Shown in pieces: positions 42,009-52,300 of a stretch of DNA of 64,000 nt. The DNA is taken from contig JAITWK010000022.1 of the NCBI GenBank assembly GCA_031285295.1, positions 1 to 64,000 of the forward strand. Reading direction: 5' to 3'. The DNA is from Deltaproteobacteria bacterium. Its GTDB lineage: Bacteria; Desulfobacterota; Desulfovibrionia; Desulfovibrionales; Desulfovibrionaceae. The position numbers and the translations under genes are program-made. Every line of letters starts with the position of its first letter. The first letter of the stretch is position 1. The notes beneath the pieces are model-generated. The model worked only from the letters and a program-made list of their open reading frames with translations. It did not search any database and was not told the DNA's origin.

Positions 42009-42452
42009 ATGGAATACGAACTGCCGGAACTTACTCTTGAGGAAATATTCACCCCTGCACCCAAGCCGGAAGGTGACGTAACGCCCGAACGCGCAACCGC
42101 GCCCGGACGTCCGCTCATTTATGAGACAAATGGCCGCAAGGTGGTGATGGGGGTTTTTCATGGAACAATCTCTGTGGCTAACGCTGATAACTTCAGTCCG
42201 GCCCTGCAGGAGATGATTACCGGCAATGTGGAGATAATCATCCTGGCGTTGGAAAACGTCACCAAACTCAGCCATTCAGCCGTGGGCATCCTGGTGGACT
42301 TTGCGGCCGGAGTGCTGGGCCGGAGCAAACAGCTTTATCTGTACAAGCCCACCCAACATATAGAGCAACGGCTGCAAGATTTGAATGTGGCCGGTTTTTT
42401 CAAAATACTGCACTCTGAAGACGAGTTAATCTGTGTTTTGCCGACCGAGTAA
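42009..42452 (+). CDS. STAS-domain protein (anti-sigma-factor-antagonist-like)
   Basis: The 147-aa protein has a charged N-terminal 45 residues and then a STAS domain: VVMGVFHGTISVANADNFSP, IIILALENVTKLSHSAVGIL, LGRSKQLYLYKPT and FKILHSEDELICVLP. The usual phosphorylatable serine position falls in KLSHSAVG, so regulation by a kinase is possible. It begins an apparent operon with a FapA-like protein and motAB. Confidence 0.85.
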   Translation: MEYELPELTLEEIFTPAPKPEGDVTPERATAPGRPLIYETNGRKVVMGVFHGTISVANADNFSPALQEMITGNVEIIILALENVTKLSHSAVGILVDFAAGVLGRSKQLYLYKPTQHIEQRLQDLNVAGFFKILHSEDELICVLPTE

Positions 42453-42494
42453 TTATTTGCAGTTAAAAATGGCATAACAGCGCGAGAAAATGGC

Positions 42495-43607
42495 ATGGCC
42501 TACTATTTGCGGCATTATTTCGATCCGGATTTCAAGCATGAACAGCTTATCCCCCAAATAACCAAGGATGGGGCGGTTACCTATTTCTATCTGGGTTATG
42601 TGCAAAATGTGGTGGCCGGACAAGTTGTTGCCGAGCTTATTGACCTGGATCGCCACCCGGACGCCACCGCCTACGACCCGCGCTTCATTACTTCCGAGCC
42701 GTATTTCCCCTGTGGGCCTAACTGCACGCCGCATCCCGGCAAGCCTTCACGCATGATCGCCACGGCCAATGGTTACTGCTTTTACCTGGACGGCCTGATT
42801 ACGGTCAAAAAACTGCTCAACGTGCGCCGCGATGTGGATTTTCACACCGGAAACATCATGTTTGTCGGCAATGTAATCGCGCATGAAGCGGTACGCAGCG
42901 GTTTCATCCTGCACGGCTACGACATGCTGGTCAAAGGAACGGTGGAGGGCGCTATTGTCCGCGCCGACGGCAGCCTGGTATGCGAAGCCGGTATCAAGGG
43001 CGGCGGCAGCGGGCGGCTGGAAAGCCGGGGCAATATCAAACTGCCCTTCTGCGAAAGCATCTTCCTGCAGGCTGGCGGAAATATTGAAATCGACGGTACC
43101 TGCATGCACAGTTCCATCTACACGGGCGGCAGCCTTATGGTCAAAGGCCGCTTGCAGGGTGGAGAAATTTATGCCAAACAAATTGTCTTCGTACAAAATC
43201 AGTTAGGCGGCGGGCAAGATACCTTAACCAGGGTTACGCTTGGTTACAGCCCGGAAAAATTACAACTGCTGGATGAAGCGCAAAAAGATCTGGACAATCT
43301 GCAACCCAGACTACTGCAATTGGAACTGGCCCTGAACAAAAAGCCGGAACGCCTGCCGGAACTCAGCCTGCTCATGCGTATGCTGAACCGTAAAATCAAC
43401 ATCCGGCACAAGCAAATCCGCAAACTGCGCAATGAACTCAGTGTTGAAGCACAAAACGCCTCTGGTTGCAAAATCATCTGTCCGGGGAATATTCATCCGG
43501 GAGTGGAAGTGAGTATCGGCGGCATCAAACATGTTGTTGATGATTTTTACTCAAATATGGAATTTATATTGCTGGATGAGGAAATCGTTATGCGCAACCT
43601 GCGTTAA
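42495..43607 (+). CDS. FapA-like (DUF342) protein
   Basis: The 370-aa protein has the FapA/DUF342 pattern: a region of right-handed beta-helix turns (FHTGNIMFVGNVIAHEAVRS, MLVKGTVEGAIVRADGSL, GIKGGGSGRLESRGNIK, AGGNIEIDGTCMHSSIYTGG), then a coiled coil (LQPRLLQLELALNKKPERL), and a C-terminal strand set. A CGPNC motif occurs near residue 75. Function is unknown; related proteins are linked to polymer or motility loci. It lies between the STAS gene and motA. Confidence 0.82.
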   Translation: MAYYLRHYFDPDFKHEQLIPQITKDGAVTYFYLGYVQNVVAGQVVAELIDLDRHPDATAYDPRFITSEPYFPCGPNCTPHPGKPSRMIATANGYCFYLDGLITVKKLLNVRRDVDFHTGNIMFVGNVIAHEAVRSGFILHGYDMLVKGTVEGAIVRADGSLVCEAGIKGGGSGRLESRGNIKLPFCESIFLQAGGNIEIDGTCMHSSIYTGGSLMVKGRLQGGEIYAKQIVFVQNQLGGGQDTLTRVTLGYSPEKLQLLDEAQKDLDNLQPRLLQLELALNKKPERLPELSLLMRMLNRKINIRHKQIRKLRNELSVEAQNASGCKIICPGNIHPGVEVSIGGIKHVVDDFYSNMEFILLDEEIVMRNLR

Positions 43608-43646
43608 CGCATTCAACCCTTAATAAAAAAACCTTAATAAAACATT

Positions 43647-44411
43647 ATGGATATCGGAACAATTTTAGGTCTTGTGTCGGCAATTACGCTGATTGTAGCC
43701 GCCTGTCTGACCGGATCCACTTTCGGCACCATGGTAGATACCTTTGTTGATCTGCCCTCGGTGCTGATCGTGTTTGGTGGAACTTTTGCCACTATCATTC
43801 TCATGTTTCCGCTGAATTTCCTCAAAAGCGCCTTCAAAGTAACCATGAAATGCTTTTTTTATAAGCCGCTCAACTACAAGGAAATCGTCAACCAATTGGT
43901 CACTTTGGGCGAAAAAGCGCGCAAGGAAAGTATCGTATCCCTGGAAAAAGTCAGCACCCCCTACCCGTTCCTGAACCGCGGCCTGCAACTGGTATCTGAC
44001 GGTACCGAGCAGGGACTTTTACGCACCATTCTGGACATTGACATGAGCCTGATGCAGCAACGCCACTGGCGTTGCCAGGATATTTTCAAAACCATGGGTA
44101 CCTATGCCCCGGCTTTCGGGATGATCGGCACTCTGATCGGCCTGGTGCAAATGTTGCGCAATATGGACGACCCCAGTTCCATCGGCCCGGCTATGGCCGT
44201 GGCCCTGCTGACCACCCTTTACGGATCGTTGCTGTCCAACATTGTTTTTCTGCCTCTGGCAAAAAAGCTCGAAGAACGTTCCAACGATGAATACAAATGC
44301 CTGGAACTGATCCGCGAAGGCATCCTGGCCATTCAGAAAGGCGAACACCCGTATTTGATGCGCGAAAAGCTGCAATCTTTCCTGCCGGCCTCCATGCGTG
44401 AAAAGCGTTAA
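43647..44411 (+). CDS. motA: flagellar stator protein MotA
   Basis: The 254-aa membrane protein has four membrane segments. MotA features include GGTFATIILMFPLNFLKSAF, the cytoplasmic domain ESIVSLEKVSTPYPFLNRGL, and MGTYAPAFGMIGTLIGLVQ with AVALLTTLYGSLLSN. With MotB it forms the ion-driven torque unit of the flagellum. No clear ribosome site is seen; an AT-rich spacer precedes the ATG. Confidence 0.94.
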   Translation: MDIGTILGLVSAITLIVAACLTGSTFGTMVDTFVDLPSVLIVFGGTFATIILMFPLNFLKSAFKVTMKCFFYKPLNYKEIVNQLVTLGEKARKESIVSLEKVSTPYPFLNRGLQLVSDGTEQGLLRTILDIDMSLMQQRHWRCQDIFKTMGTYAPAFGMIGTLIGLVQMLRNMDDPSSIGPAMAVALLTTLYGSLLSNIVFLPLAKKLEERSNDEYKCLELIREGILAIQKGEHPYLMREKLQSFLPASMREKR

Positions 44412-44453
44412 GCTGTTTTAAGCGCCAGTAAACTTTTGCCATGAGGTTCGCAA

Positions 44454-45257
44454 ATGAGTGACGAAGAATCCCGTCCGGAAGTAAAAGCGCCGCCGCCAAT
44501 GGGCATTCCGGCCTGGATTGTCACTTATGGCGATATGATGAGCCTGCTGCTTTGTTTTTTCATCATGCTCTTTATTCTCTCAAAGGATGAAGAAGAAAAA
44601 TACATGTCGGTAGTCGGCTCCATCCAGAAGGCTTTTGGGGTCAATACGGCCGACCCGTCTTCGCCTTACAATTCACTTTCATATTCGCCGGATAACCAGG
44701 GAACCGCCTCGCTGGGCTTTGCCGCCCGCGAACTGCAGAATACTGTGCAGGAAGCCATTGCGGCCTCCGGCGCATCGGATGGCTTGCAGCAATCCATGGT
44801 CGTGGATACCGAAAACAGGGGCGTGGTGCTGCGTATTTACAGCCCGGATCTCTTTGAGCCTGGCACGGCCAAACTCAAGCCCGGCGCGGAAAAGCTCTTT
44901 AGCCCGGTAGTGGCGGCCATAAACCGCCACCAGTTCAATGTGCTTGTACGCACCAACGTAACCGAACAGGCTTTGGTACTGCCGGGCCAAGCTGGCGGAA
45001 CCGCAGCGCAAAACGGGCCTGAGGCCCAGGGCGATCAAAGAGTACAAGCCTACCCGAATGTCTGGGAACTTTCCGCCGCCCGCTCCGGTGCCGCGCTGCA
45101 AGCGCTGATCACCTACGGCGACATCAAACCCAGCCGCCTTAAAGCCATGGGAACCGGCGATACCGACTTGCGTGTGCCGAAATCCGATCCTAAAAGTGAA
45201 TATTACAACAACCGTACCGAATTCGTGTTCTATCTGCCAGGCACCGAGTTCTGGTAA
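44454..45257 (+). CDS. motB: flagellar stator protein MotB
   Basis: The 267-aa protein has a short cytoplasmic tail, one membrane helix with the ion-binding aspartate (WIVTYGDMMSLLLCFFIMLF) and a periplasmic OmpA-like peptidoglycan-binding domain (LFEPGTAKLKPGAEKLFSPV, WELSAARSGAALQALI, NNRTEFVFYLP). A Q/G/A-rich insert of about 20 residues lies in the OmpA-like domain. GAGG precedes the ATG. Confidence 0.94.
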   Translation: MSDEESRPEVKAPPPMGIPAWIVTYGDMMSLLLCFFIMLFILSKDEEEKYMSVVGSIQKAFGVNTADPSSPYNSLSYSPDNQGTASLGFAARELQNTVQEAIAASGASDGLQQSMVVDTENRGVVLRIYSPDLFEPGTAKLKPGAEKLFSPVVAAINRHQFNVLVRTNVTEQALVLPGQAGGTAAQNGPEAQGDQRVQAYPNVWELSAARSGAALQALITYGDIKPSRLKAMGTGDTDLRVPKSDPKSEYYNNRTEFVFYLPGTEFW

Positions 45258-45306
45258 TTAATCATGGCAGCTAATCATTTGATTTTGACTGGCAGGCATC
45301 ATTTTC

Positions 45307-47088
45307 ATGCGTAAAATAGAAACCGTTTTCGCGGCGGGCAGCGCTGATCCCGTCGATATCCGCATAAACATCTGTGGTAGGCAAATTCCCCTGTTGGGCC
45401 CCGCCGGAGCGGCGCGTGAACTTGCCATCCTGCCTGCGCCGCTTTGCCCCACAGCCGATCAAACAACTCCGTTCAAGGCAGGCAAAGAACTGCCGGTTCT
45501 GTTGGGCAGCGGCCTGGGACACGCCCTGGCAGCCCTGATTCTTCATCTGGAAGAACAATGCGGGCCGGATTTCCCCCTGGCCGTGGTGGACAAAGAACTT
45601 GACGTTCTTGAACTTACCCGCCTCAGAGAGAAATACGCCGAGCGGGAAAATATCCTCTGGATAGACACGGCGGACGCCGAAGATGCCATTAAACAACTCA
45701 GCAAGTGGCAAATACAGCATAAAGGGTTGCCTTTTTGCCCCATAGTCAATCCGGCTTACTTGCGCCTGGATCGTGCGAACAACCCGGACAAAACGGATCG
45801 TGCGGACAACGGATACTATTCCCAACTGCGCGAGGCTCTTAAGGCCAGCGCCAGCGCCGATTTTTGGAACAAGGCCGCTTACGCCAAATTCAGCGGCCCG
45901 CCGCGCCTTTTGCTCATTACCAGCAAATACTTCCTCATTGGCGAGATAGAAGCCGCCTGCAAGCGCCAGGGAATAGAATATCACCTGCTGCGCCTGCCGG
46001 ACAAGGAAATAGCCCTGACCTACTTTATGGAGCAACTGCTTACGGCTCTGGTCAATTTCAAGCCGGATTTCGCCCTGACCATCAACCATCTGGGCGTGGA
46101 CCGCGAAGGCGTGCTGCAAAGCTTCCTGAGCAAGGTCAAGCTTCCGCTGGCCTCCTGGTTCGTGGACAACCCCAATCTCATTCTCTACAGTTACGACAAT
46201 CTGGTCAGCCCCTGGACGGCTGTGTTCACCTGGGACGCGGACAATCAGGCTCCGCTCCGCCAGATGGGTTTCGAACATGTCTTTTATCTGCCGCTGGGTA
46301 CGGATCACCTGCGTTTCGCGCCGCCGCAGGATCCAGATGCCTTGTTAAAAAAACACCCGGACTGGCGGGCCGGGGTGTCTTTTGTCGGCAATTCCATGCT
46401 CCATAAAGTTCGTGCGCGGCTTAAGCAAATCAATCTGCCACCGATCCTGCTGGACTGCTACCACGAAACAGCCGCCGGTTTTGCCGACAGCGACGCCCGA
46501 TCTGTCAGCGCCTATCTGGAAACGCGACACCCGGAACAATTCCGCGCCTTTCAGGCAATGGAGCCGCTGGAGCGCAGGCTGGGCTATGAAGCCATGCTGA
46601 CCTGGGAAGCAACCCTGCAATACCGCCTGGACTGCGTACAAGGCACTCTTGATCAGCACCCGCTAATCGTGGGCGATGACGGCTGGTTTGAACTCTTTGC
46701 GGATGAAACGCGCCCCTGGCGTTATCACAGTGAGCTTACCTATTACACTGATTTGCCGGAATTTTACCCGCTTTCGGACATAAATTTCAACTGTACCAGC
46801 AAGCAAATGAAAGGCGCGGTCAACCAGCGCATTTTCGACGTACCGGCAGCCGGGGCCTTTGTGCTTACCGACTGGCGCGAACAAATCGAAAACCTCTTTG
46901 AACCCGGCAAAGAAGTAATCTGCTTTCATGCGCCGGAAGAAGTGCCGGACCTGCTGAAACATTATCTGCGGCATCCGGCTGAAAGACAAAAAATTACCCA
47001 GGCGGCCAGAAAACGCATTCTGGACCAACATTGTTATGAGCACCGCTTGGAGACTGTGATCTCGCATATGCGTAAAACTTTTGGGTAG
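45307..47088 (+). CDS. CgeB-like glycosyltransferase
   Basis: The 593-aa protein ends in a CgeB/glycosyltransferase-1-like domain: SWFVDNPNLILYSYDNLVSP, VFTWDADNQAPLRQMGFEHV, FYLPLGTDHLRF, INFNCTSKQMKGAVNQRIFD, VPAAGAFVLTDW and LFEPGKEVICFHAPEEVP. The N-terminal 190 residues are variable. Position behind motAB and before another glycosyltransferase suggests modification of flagellin or surface glycans; the substrate is unknown. The stop codon TAG lies inside a dispersed repeat. Confidence 0.85.
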   Translation: MRKIETVFAAGSADPVDIRINICGRQIPLLGPAGAARELAILPAPLCPTADQTTPFKAGKELPVLLGSGLGHALAALILHLEEQCGPDFPLAVVDKELDVLELTRLREKYAERENILWIDTADAEDAIKQLSKWQIQHKGLPFCPIVNPAYLRLDRANNPDKTDRADNGYYSQLREALKASASADFWNKAAYAKFSGPPRLLLITSKYFLIGEIEAACKRQGIEYHLLRLPDKEIALTYFMEQLLTALVNFKPDFALTINHLGVDREGVLQSFLSKVKLPLASWFVDNPNLILYSYDNLVSPWTAVFTWDADNQAPLRQMGFEHVFYLPLGTDHLRFAPPQDPDALLKKHPDWRAGVSFVGNSMLHKVRARLKQINLPPILLDCYHETAAGFADSDARSVSAYLETRHPEQFRAFQAMEPLERRLGYEAMLTWEATLQYRLDCVQGTLDQHPLIVGDDGWFELFADETRPWRYHSELTYYTDLPEFYPLSDINFNCTSKQMKGAVNQRIFDVPAAGAFVLTDWREQIENLFEPGKEVICFHAPEEVPDLLKHYLRHPAERQKITQAARKRILDQHCYEHRLETVISHMRKTFG

Positions 47089-47126
47089 CGCCTCTGTTTG
47101 CCGTTATACTGCGTCAGGCATAGACG
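47084..47126 (+). repeat. dispersed intergenic repeat, copy 4
   Basis: GGTAGCGCCTCTG, TTTGCCGTTATACTGCGTC and AGGCATAGACG align with the other copies. The TAG at 47086-47088 is the stop codon of the CgeB-like gene, and the repeat forms most of the leader of the next gene. Confidence 0.72.
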
Positions 47127-47153
47127 TTACCGGGTTTGTTTAACCAAGATAAA

Positions 47154-48704
47154 ATGCCAAATATGAGCCAGGAAACCAACCAGCAAAAACCCATTCTGAT
47201 TCTGCAAATGCAGCGTATGGGGGATTTGGTGCTCAGCTATCCGCTGTGCGCCTGGCTGGCTTCGGTTTTTCCCGGCGCTCCAATCTGGATGGTGGGCGAA
47301 AAGATCTTCTTCGAAGGTCTGCTTGAAATCTCTCCGTCAGTTACCTATTTTGATTACGCGGATTCCAAACTGCTGCTGAAGTGCGACTTCGGGCTGATTA
47401 TCAACCTGAGCCACCGCCGCGAAGCCGCTATCCTGGCCGGACGCCTGAACAGCCAGCGGGTCATCGGGCCGTATATCCGTCCCGATGCGGGGGGGCTGGC
47501 CGAATCCGGCAACCAGTCATCAAACTGTCCCGGCGGCATCCTGCACATTGGCGGGGCATGGCAACTTTACCGCTCGTCAATCACCAGCAACAACCGGCAC
47601 AATCTGTTCCATTGGGCGGATCTCAACGCTCTGGATCTTATTTCCCAAAAGGTCATGCTGCGCACCGATTGGCCGCTTCCCGGACTTTCCGGACTAAACG
47701 GACAGGAAGGCCGGGTGGGCTTGTTTGTTGGAGCCAGCGAGCCGGATAAAAGGCCGGACCCGCCTTTTTGGGCCGGGCTGGCCAGCCGCCTGATCCGGCT
47801 GGGAGCCAAGCCGGTACTGCTTGGCGGGCAAGCTGACAAGCAGCTTGCAACCGAGGCGGCAACCCTGTTGGGGTCGCAGCGGAGCAACCTTTGCGGCAAG
47901 TTCAGCATCAAGGAACTTTGCCTGTTCATGCAAAAACTGGATCTTTTGATTGTGCCGGATACCGGGCCGATGCATCTGGCCGCCTGGCTGGGTGTGCCAG
48001 TGCTGAATCTTTCCATGGGGCCGGTAAATGCCTGGGAAACCGGACCCACCGCGCCCGGTCATCTAATCATGCGCTCCAGCATGAGCTGTACGGGCTGTTG
48101 GCAATGCCGTCTGCCCGGCATACCCTGTAAACGCACTTTCACGCCGGACAAGGTGGCCCGCGTGGCCGAGGCCATCCTGCAAGGCAGCGGCAACGAAATC
48201 AATCATCCCGAAAGGTTGGAGCGCTTCAAAAGACTGAACCTGCCGGGCGCTTCGCTTTGGCTGACTGAACGCGACGAGAACGGCCTGTTCAATCTGCATC
48301 CGCTGACCGACCAGCGCGGCAATCGGCTGGACCGCTCGCGCTTCTGGAAGCAATTCTTTTTACTGGCTCTGGGAAGGCAGGAAAAAAGCGGCCCAGCTCT
48401 GGATAAACTGGCTGAATTGGCCGCACCCATGCATGGGCCGCTCGGTCAAGCCATGTTGACCCAGGGGCAAGCCTTGCTGCTGAGCCTTAACCGGGAACTG
48501 CGCAACAAACAAACCAGCGAAATAACGCGGGGCAATCGCCACGCGGCCCTGCTCAATCCGCAATTCTGGCAGAACTTTCAGCCGATTTTCCGCCCCTTAA
48601 GCAGCTATACGCAACTTTCCCTACAAAACGCCGAATTTTCCAAAGAAGCTTTTGCCGCCGCCCTGGAAAATCTGGAACTGTTTGTGAATTCTTTGCGGAA
48701 GTAA
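47154..48704 (+). CDS. glycosyltransferase family 9 protein (heptosyltransferase-like)
   Basis: The 516-aa protein has the GT9 N-terminal pattern ILILQMQRMGDLVLSYPL and PGAPIWMVGEKIF. The nucleotide-sugar part shows GLFVGASEPDKRPDP, LLGGQADKQLATEA, LIVPDTGPMHLAAWLGVPVL and the cysteine-rich MSCTGCWQCRLPGIPC. Members transfer heptose to lipopolysaccharide core or to proteins. An extra C-terminal 150 residues are helical and unrecognised. ATG 47154 is chosen, with no strong ribosome site; ATG 47163 is also possible. Confidence 0.87.
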   Translation: MPNMSQETNQQKPILILQMQRMGDLVLSYPLCAWLASVFPGAPIWMVGEKIFFEGLLEISPSVTYFDYADSKLLLKCDFGLIINLSHRREAAILAGRLNSQRVIGPYIRPDAGGLAESGNQSSNCPGGILHIGGAWQLYRSSITSNNRHNLFHWADLNALDLISQKVMLRTDWPLPGLSGLNGQEGRVGLFVGASEPDKRPDPPFWAGLASRLIRLGAKPVLLGGQADKQLATEAATLLGSQRSNLCGKFSIKELCLFMQKLDLLIVPDTGPMHLAAWLGVPVLNLSMGPVNAWETGPTAPGHLIMRSSMSCTGCWQCRLPGIPCKRTFTPDKVARVAEAILQGSGNEINHPERLERFKRLNLPGASLWLTERDENGLFNLHPLTDQRGNRLDRSRFWKQFFLLALGRQEKSGPALDKLAELAAPMHGPLGQAMLTQGQALLLSLNRELRNKQTSEITRGNRHAALLNPQFWQNFQPIFRPLSSYTQLSLQNAEFSKEAFAAALENLELFVNSLRK

Positions 48705-48775
48705 AAAAATAAATCAGTGGACGGTCTTGAGTAATTGTCCTTGTTGTTGAGCGACCGCCCAGGAACGGAGGATTT

Positions 48776-49045
48776 ATGAATACACACGACAAAAGCATGT
48801 GGAATAAAGTGCATACCATGTCTGACGAACAGGCAGAAGCTAATGCTTTGTCCGATCCGGATAACGCACCCACGGATGCCATGTTTTGGGCCAATGTCGA
48901 TATGCAGGAATCGGACAACCGCAAAGTGCCCATTCATATCCGCGTGACACCGGATGTGTTGGCATTTTTCAGAAAGGACGGCCCTGGCTATCAAACGCGT
49001 ATCAACCGAGTGTTGGAGCAATATGTAAGCTGGCAACAGCAGTAA
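48776..49045 (+). CDS. orphan BrnA-like antitoxin
   Basis: The 89-aa protein ends in the BrnA pattern: VPIHIRVTPDVLAFFRKDGP then GYQTRINRVLEQYVSW, a ribbon-helix-helix-like DNA-binding module. BrnA normally follows the toxin BrnT, but no brnT frame is visible in the 71 bases upstream or nearby. CGGAGG precedes the ATG. It may be a solitary regulator or the survivor of a toxin-antitoxin pair. Confidence 0.8.
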   Translation: MNTHDKSMWNKVHTMSDEQAEANALSDPDNAPTDAMFWANVDMQESDNRKVPIHIRVTPDVLAFFRKDGPGYQTRINRVLEQYVSWQQQ

Positions 49046-49352
49046 TTTTTAAATGCAGAGCGATATGCTTGCCAAAATCGCCAGTAAAAATCGACTTATG
49101 CATGTGCTGCAGAAGGTGTGAGGGAATTCAAAATATCAGCCAAGGCATAGTGCTTTCTCTTACTTGGTGTTTTCTTAAATATCAACCCGCCATTAGCCAG
49201 GGCATATATTTTAAAACGAAAACAATTTTAACCCCGTTCAAGTCTATCCTTCCCATACTTCAAACACATTAAAAGGCCGGAACCCTGATTGTTATTCAGG
49301 ATTCCGGCCTTTCTGATTTTACTATGTAGCTCTAAGCGTACTTAAACAACTT
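49046..49352. other. 307-base intergenic region after the BrnA-like gene
   Basis: It holds a 22-codon frame from ATG 49053 with no recognisable match, AT-rich sequence, and a strong terminator at 49272-49312. No clear gene, repeat or RNA is seen. Confidence 0.5.
49272..49312. terminator. bidirectional terminator between brnA-like gene and ppsA-like gene
   Basis: AAAGGCCGGAA-CCCTGA pairs with TCAGG-ATTCCGGCCTTT around TTGTTAT. Placed 40 bases beyond the ppsA-like stop on the minus strand. Confidence 0.9.
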
Positions 49353-52300
49353 CTACAACTTGCCCTGGTACTTCGCAAGCGCGACCGCCTGCTCGTCAAA
49401 GTTGGCAAAGCCAGCCTGATGCAGGGCGTCAAGCACGGTCTGTTCCCAGTTCCAGGCGCTGTAGATGGCCGGTTTGTGGAAGATGGAGCGGAAGCGTTCC
49501 ATTTCCTGACGGTAGAAGCTTTCCTTGGTGTTTTCCAGGTTTTCGCGCAGGCTTTCCTGCAAGCGCCACAGTTCGCCTTCGTACCATTCCATCAGTTCTT
49601 CCGGCTTGGTGTACTTTTTGAGAATATGGCCGTAGCCTTCGCGCTCCATAATCCTCTTCAATTTGGCCAGGTGTTGTTCCTTAAGCCAGGCACCAAGCTG
49701 GGAAGTGGGAATGTTCTGGTCTTCCAGCGCGCGCACGTCCAGTTTGGTCTGGTAGTAAGTATCGGGAACCACCGAAGCCGAACTGATACCGGCAATGGTA
49801 ACCAGACCGCGAATAATCAGGCTGTTGGAAACGCCCTGACCGCAGAAGCCGACCTTTTTACCCAGGCGCAGGCCGGTAAAGATGGTCGAGAGAATAGCCC
49901 AGACCACCGCCGGATCTTCTTCATCATAAATATGCTGAAGGCTGGCGTTGTCGCGGTCCGTGGCCAGCACCATCTGGGTCATGTCGTTGGAACCAATGGA
50001 GAAGCCGTCAAACTCCTCAATGAATTCCTTGGCCAGAATGGCGTTGCTGGGAATTTCCGACATCTGGATAATCTTGAGGCCATCCTGACCGCTCTTGAGC
50101 TTGTGCACCTGCTCAAGGTAGCGGCGCATGCTGCGTGCTTCTTCAAGCGTACGCACAAAGGGCAGCATGATATGCAGGTTCCTGCCGCCGTAAACGTCGC
50201 GGGCCAGCTTGAAGGCTTCCAGTTCCCAATCGCTGAGATTGCGCGAAACGCCGCGCCAGCCCAGCATGGGGTTATCTTCATACTGTTCGTACAGCTTGCC
50301 GCCAAGCAGGTTGCGGTACTCGTTGGATTTGAAGTCGGTGGTGCGGTAAATGATATCGCGTCCGTAGAAGGCCATGCAGAACAGGGCCAGACCCTGAGCC
50401 AGGGTTTGCACGTAATGCTCTTTGCCTGAACGGTAGCCACGCGAACGAATCAGAGCGCGGATGCGCTCCGGAATGCACTGCACTCCCTCAATTTCTTTGT
50501 CCATGCCGTTACGCATGGCCACATCCGAGCGCAGGGTTCTTATTTCATTAAGAGTTTCCTGCACGAAGGGCAGCTTGGAAACGCGCTCGACCACAGCCTT
50601 TACTTCGGCTTCGATTTCGCTGCGGCGGCTGACATTTTCCGGCGAATTGCCAGGCAGTCCGGCCAACTCTTCGTCATAGCCGTAAATGATCCGTACATGC
50701 TCGTTCAAATCCGCGCAGGTGCTCAGCACATCAAGATTCAGGGCCGCCCGGCTTACATACTCGTCCAGACGGAATTCCAGTTCACGCAATTTGCGCTGGG
50801 TCTGCCAGGCCTGTTCGGCACCGCGCATTTCCTGACCGGAAAGCTCCTCAATTTCAGCAACCAGCCCGGTAATGTAACCGATATACTCACGCAGGCGCAG
50901 CTTGCCGCTGATCAAACCGGCATTGAACTGGGCGCGCAGGGTTTTGCTGAGTTCTTCTTCCAGCACCTGCAAATGCGCGTTGACGTCGCGTTCCAGTTCG
51001 CCGCTGTCATAGGCAGCCAGGGCCGAAGGATGCACGCTGATGTTGCCGAGCATAAATTCGGCACGCAGCAGGCCTACTTCAAAGTCCTTGTGATTGCGCA
51101 GGCGGGAGAGGAACATGGCCTGGTTCACGTCGGCCAGAATCAGGCCAACCTTGGTCTTGTTCTCACTGAGCTTGGAAAGATCCATTTCGCCGCCCACGTC
51201 CTTGAGCGGCAAAAGCCCCTTGTAGGCCCGGCCACTGGTGCCGTCCACGGTGATCTCCGCGCCGTCCAGGGCACGCAGGGCTTCCAGGCGCTGAATGCCG
51301 ATAACCGCCGGAATGCCAAGTTCACGCGAAGTGATGGCCGCGTGTGAGGTATCACCGCCCACGTCAGCCAGAATGGCCGAAGCCAGACGCATGCCCGGAA
51401 CCATGTCCGGGTCTGTGCGCTCGGCAGCCAAGATGTCGCCCTTATTGATTTTGTTCAGTTCCAGGGCCGAGCGCAAAAAGCGCACTGTACCCTGACCCGC
51501 GCCACGCGATGCTCCGTTACCGGTCAGCATCACTTCCGCGTTTTGCAGGTATTTTTCGTCAACTTCCTTGCGGCGCATGAAAATAGTGTGCGGATGCAGC
51601 TCGAACTCTTCGTTCCAGCGCGTTTCCGGCCGGGCCTGCACGAACCAGAGTTCATCATTGGCATCAATGCAGAACTCGGAGTCCATGATCATGCCGCCGT
51701 AAGCCTTGCTGATACCGCGCACGCCACGGGCCACTTTTTCGGCCTGGCTGAGCGAAAGAGCCCAACGGTAAATTTCCTGATCCGGCACTTCCACTTTTTT
51801 GGTGCCGCCGCCCTGCTCGTACACAATTTTGATGTCCTTGCAGCCCATCTGGCGGATTACCACTTCCTGCCCGTCATCACGCTGGAAGACATAATATTTG
51901 TCCGGCGTAACCATGCCGCCAACCACTGCTTCGCCCAAGCCGTAGCTGACGTCGATGGAGACCAGATCGTTACGGGTGGTGCCGCGGCAGCCAGTGGCGG
52001 TATCAGCCGAGAAAGCCGTGCCGGAAATCATCGGGTTGATCATCCGCATCAGACAAACGGAAAGCGAGGTATTTTCAATGGCCCATTCCTGCTTGGCCTT
52101 GGCCACGATGGATTCATCGCCAACTTCCTCGCCCTTGGCGATAGCGTCGAGAATGGCTTCGCGGCGATAGGTCATGGAGCGCAGGTTATAGGCCGAGGCG
52201 CAGTCCCAATGATAGGCGGTAACCACCTGATCCGGGCCGTTCATGTTCAGATAGGTATCCTGCAACCCGGCGAAAGCCTTTTTACGGGAGTCTTCACCGG

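Noticed and set aside
49053-49121. 22-codon frame after the BrnA-like gene
   Set aside because: Too short and without ribosome site or family pattern to call a gene.
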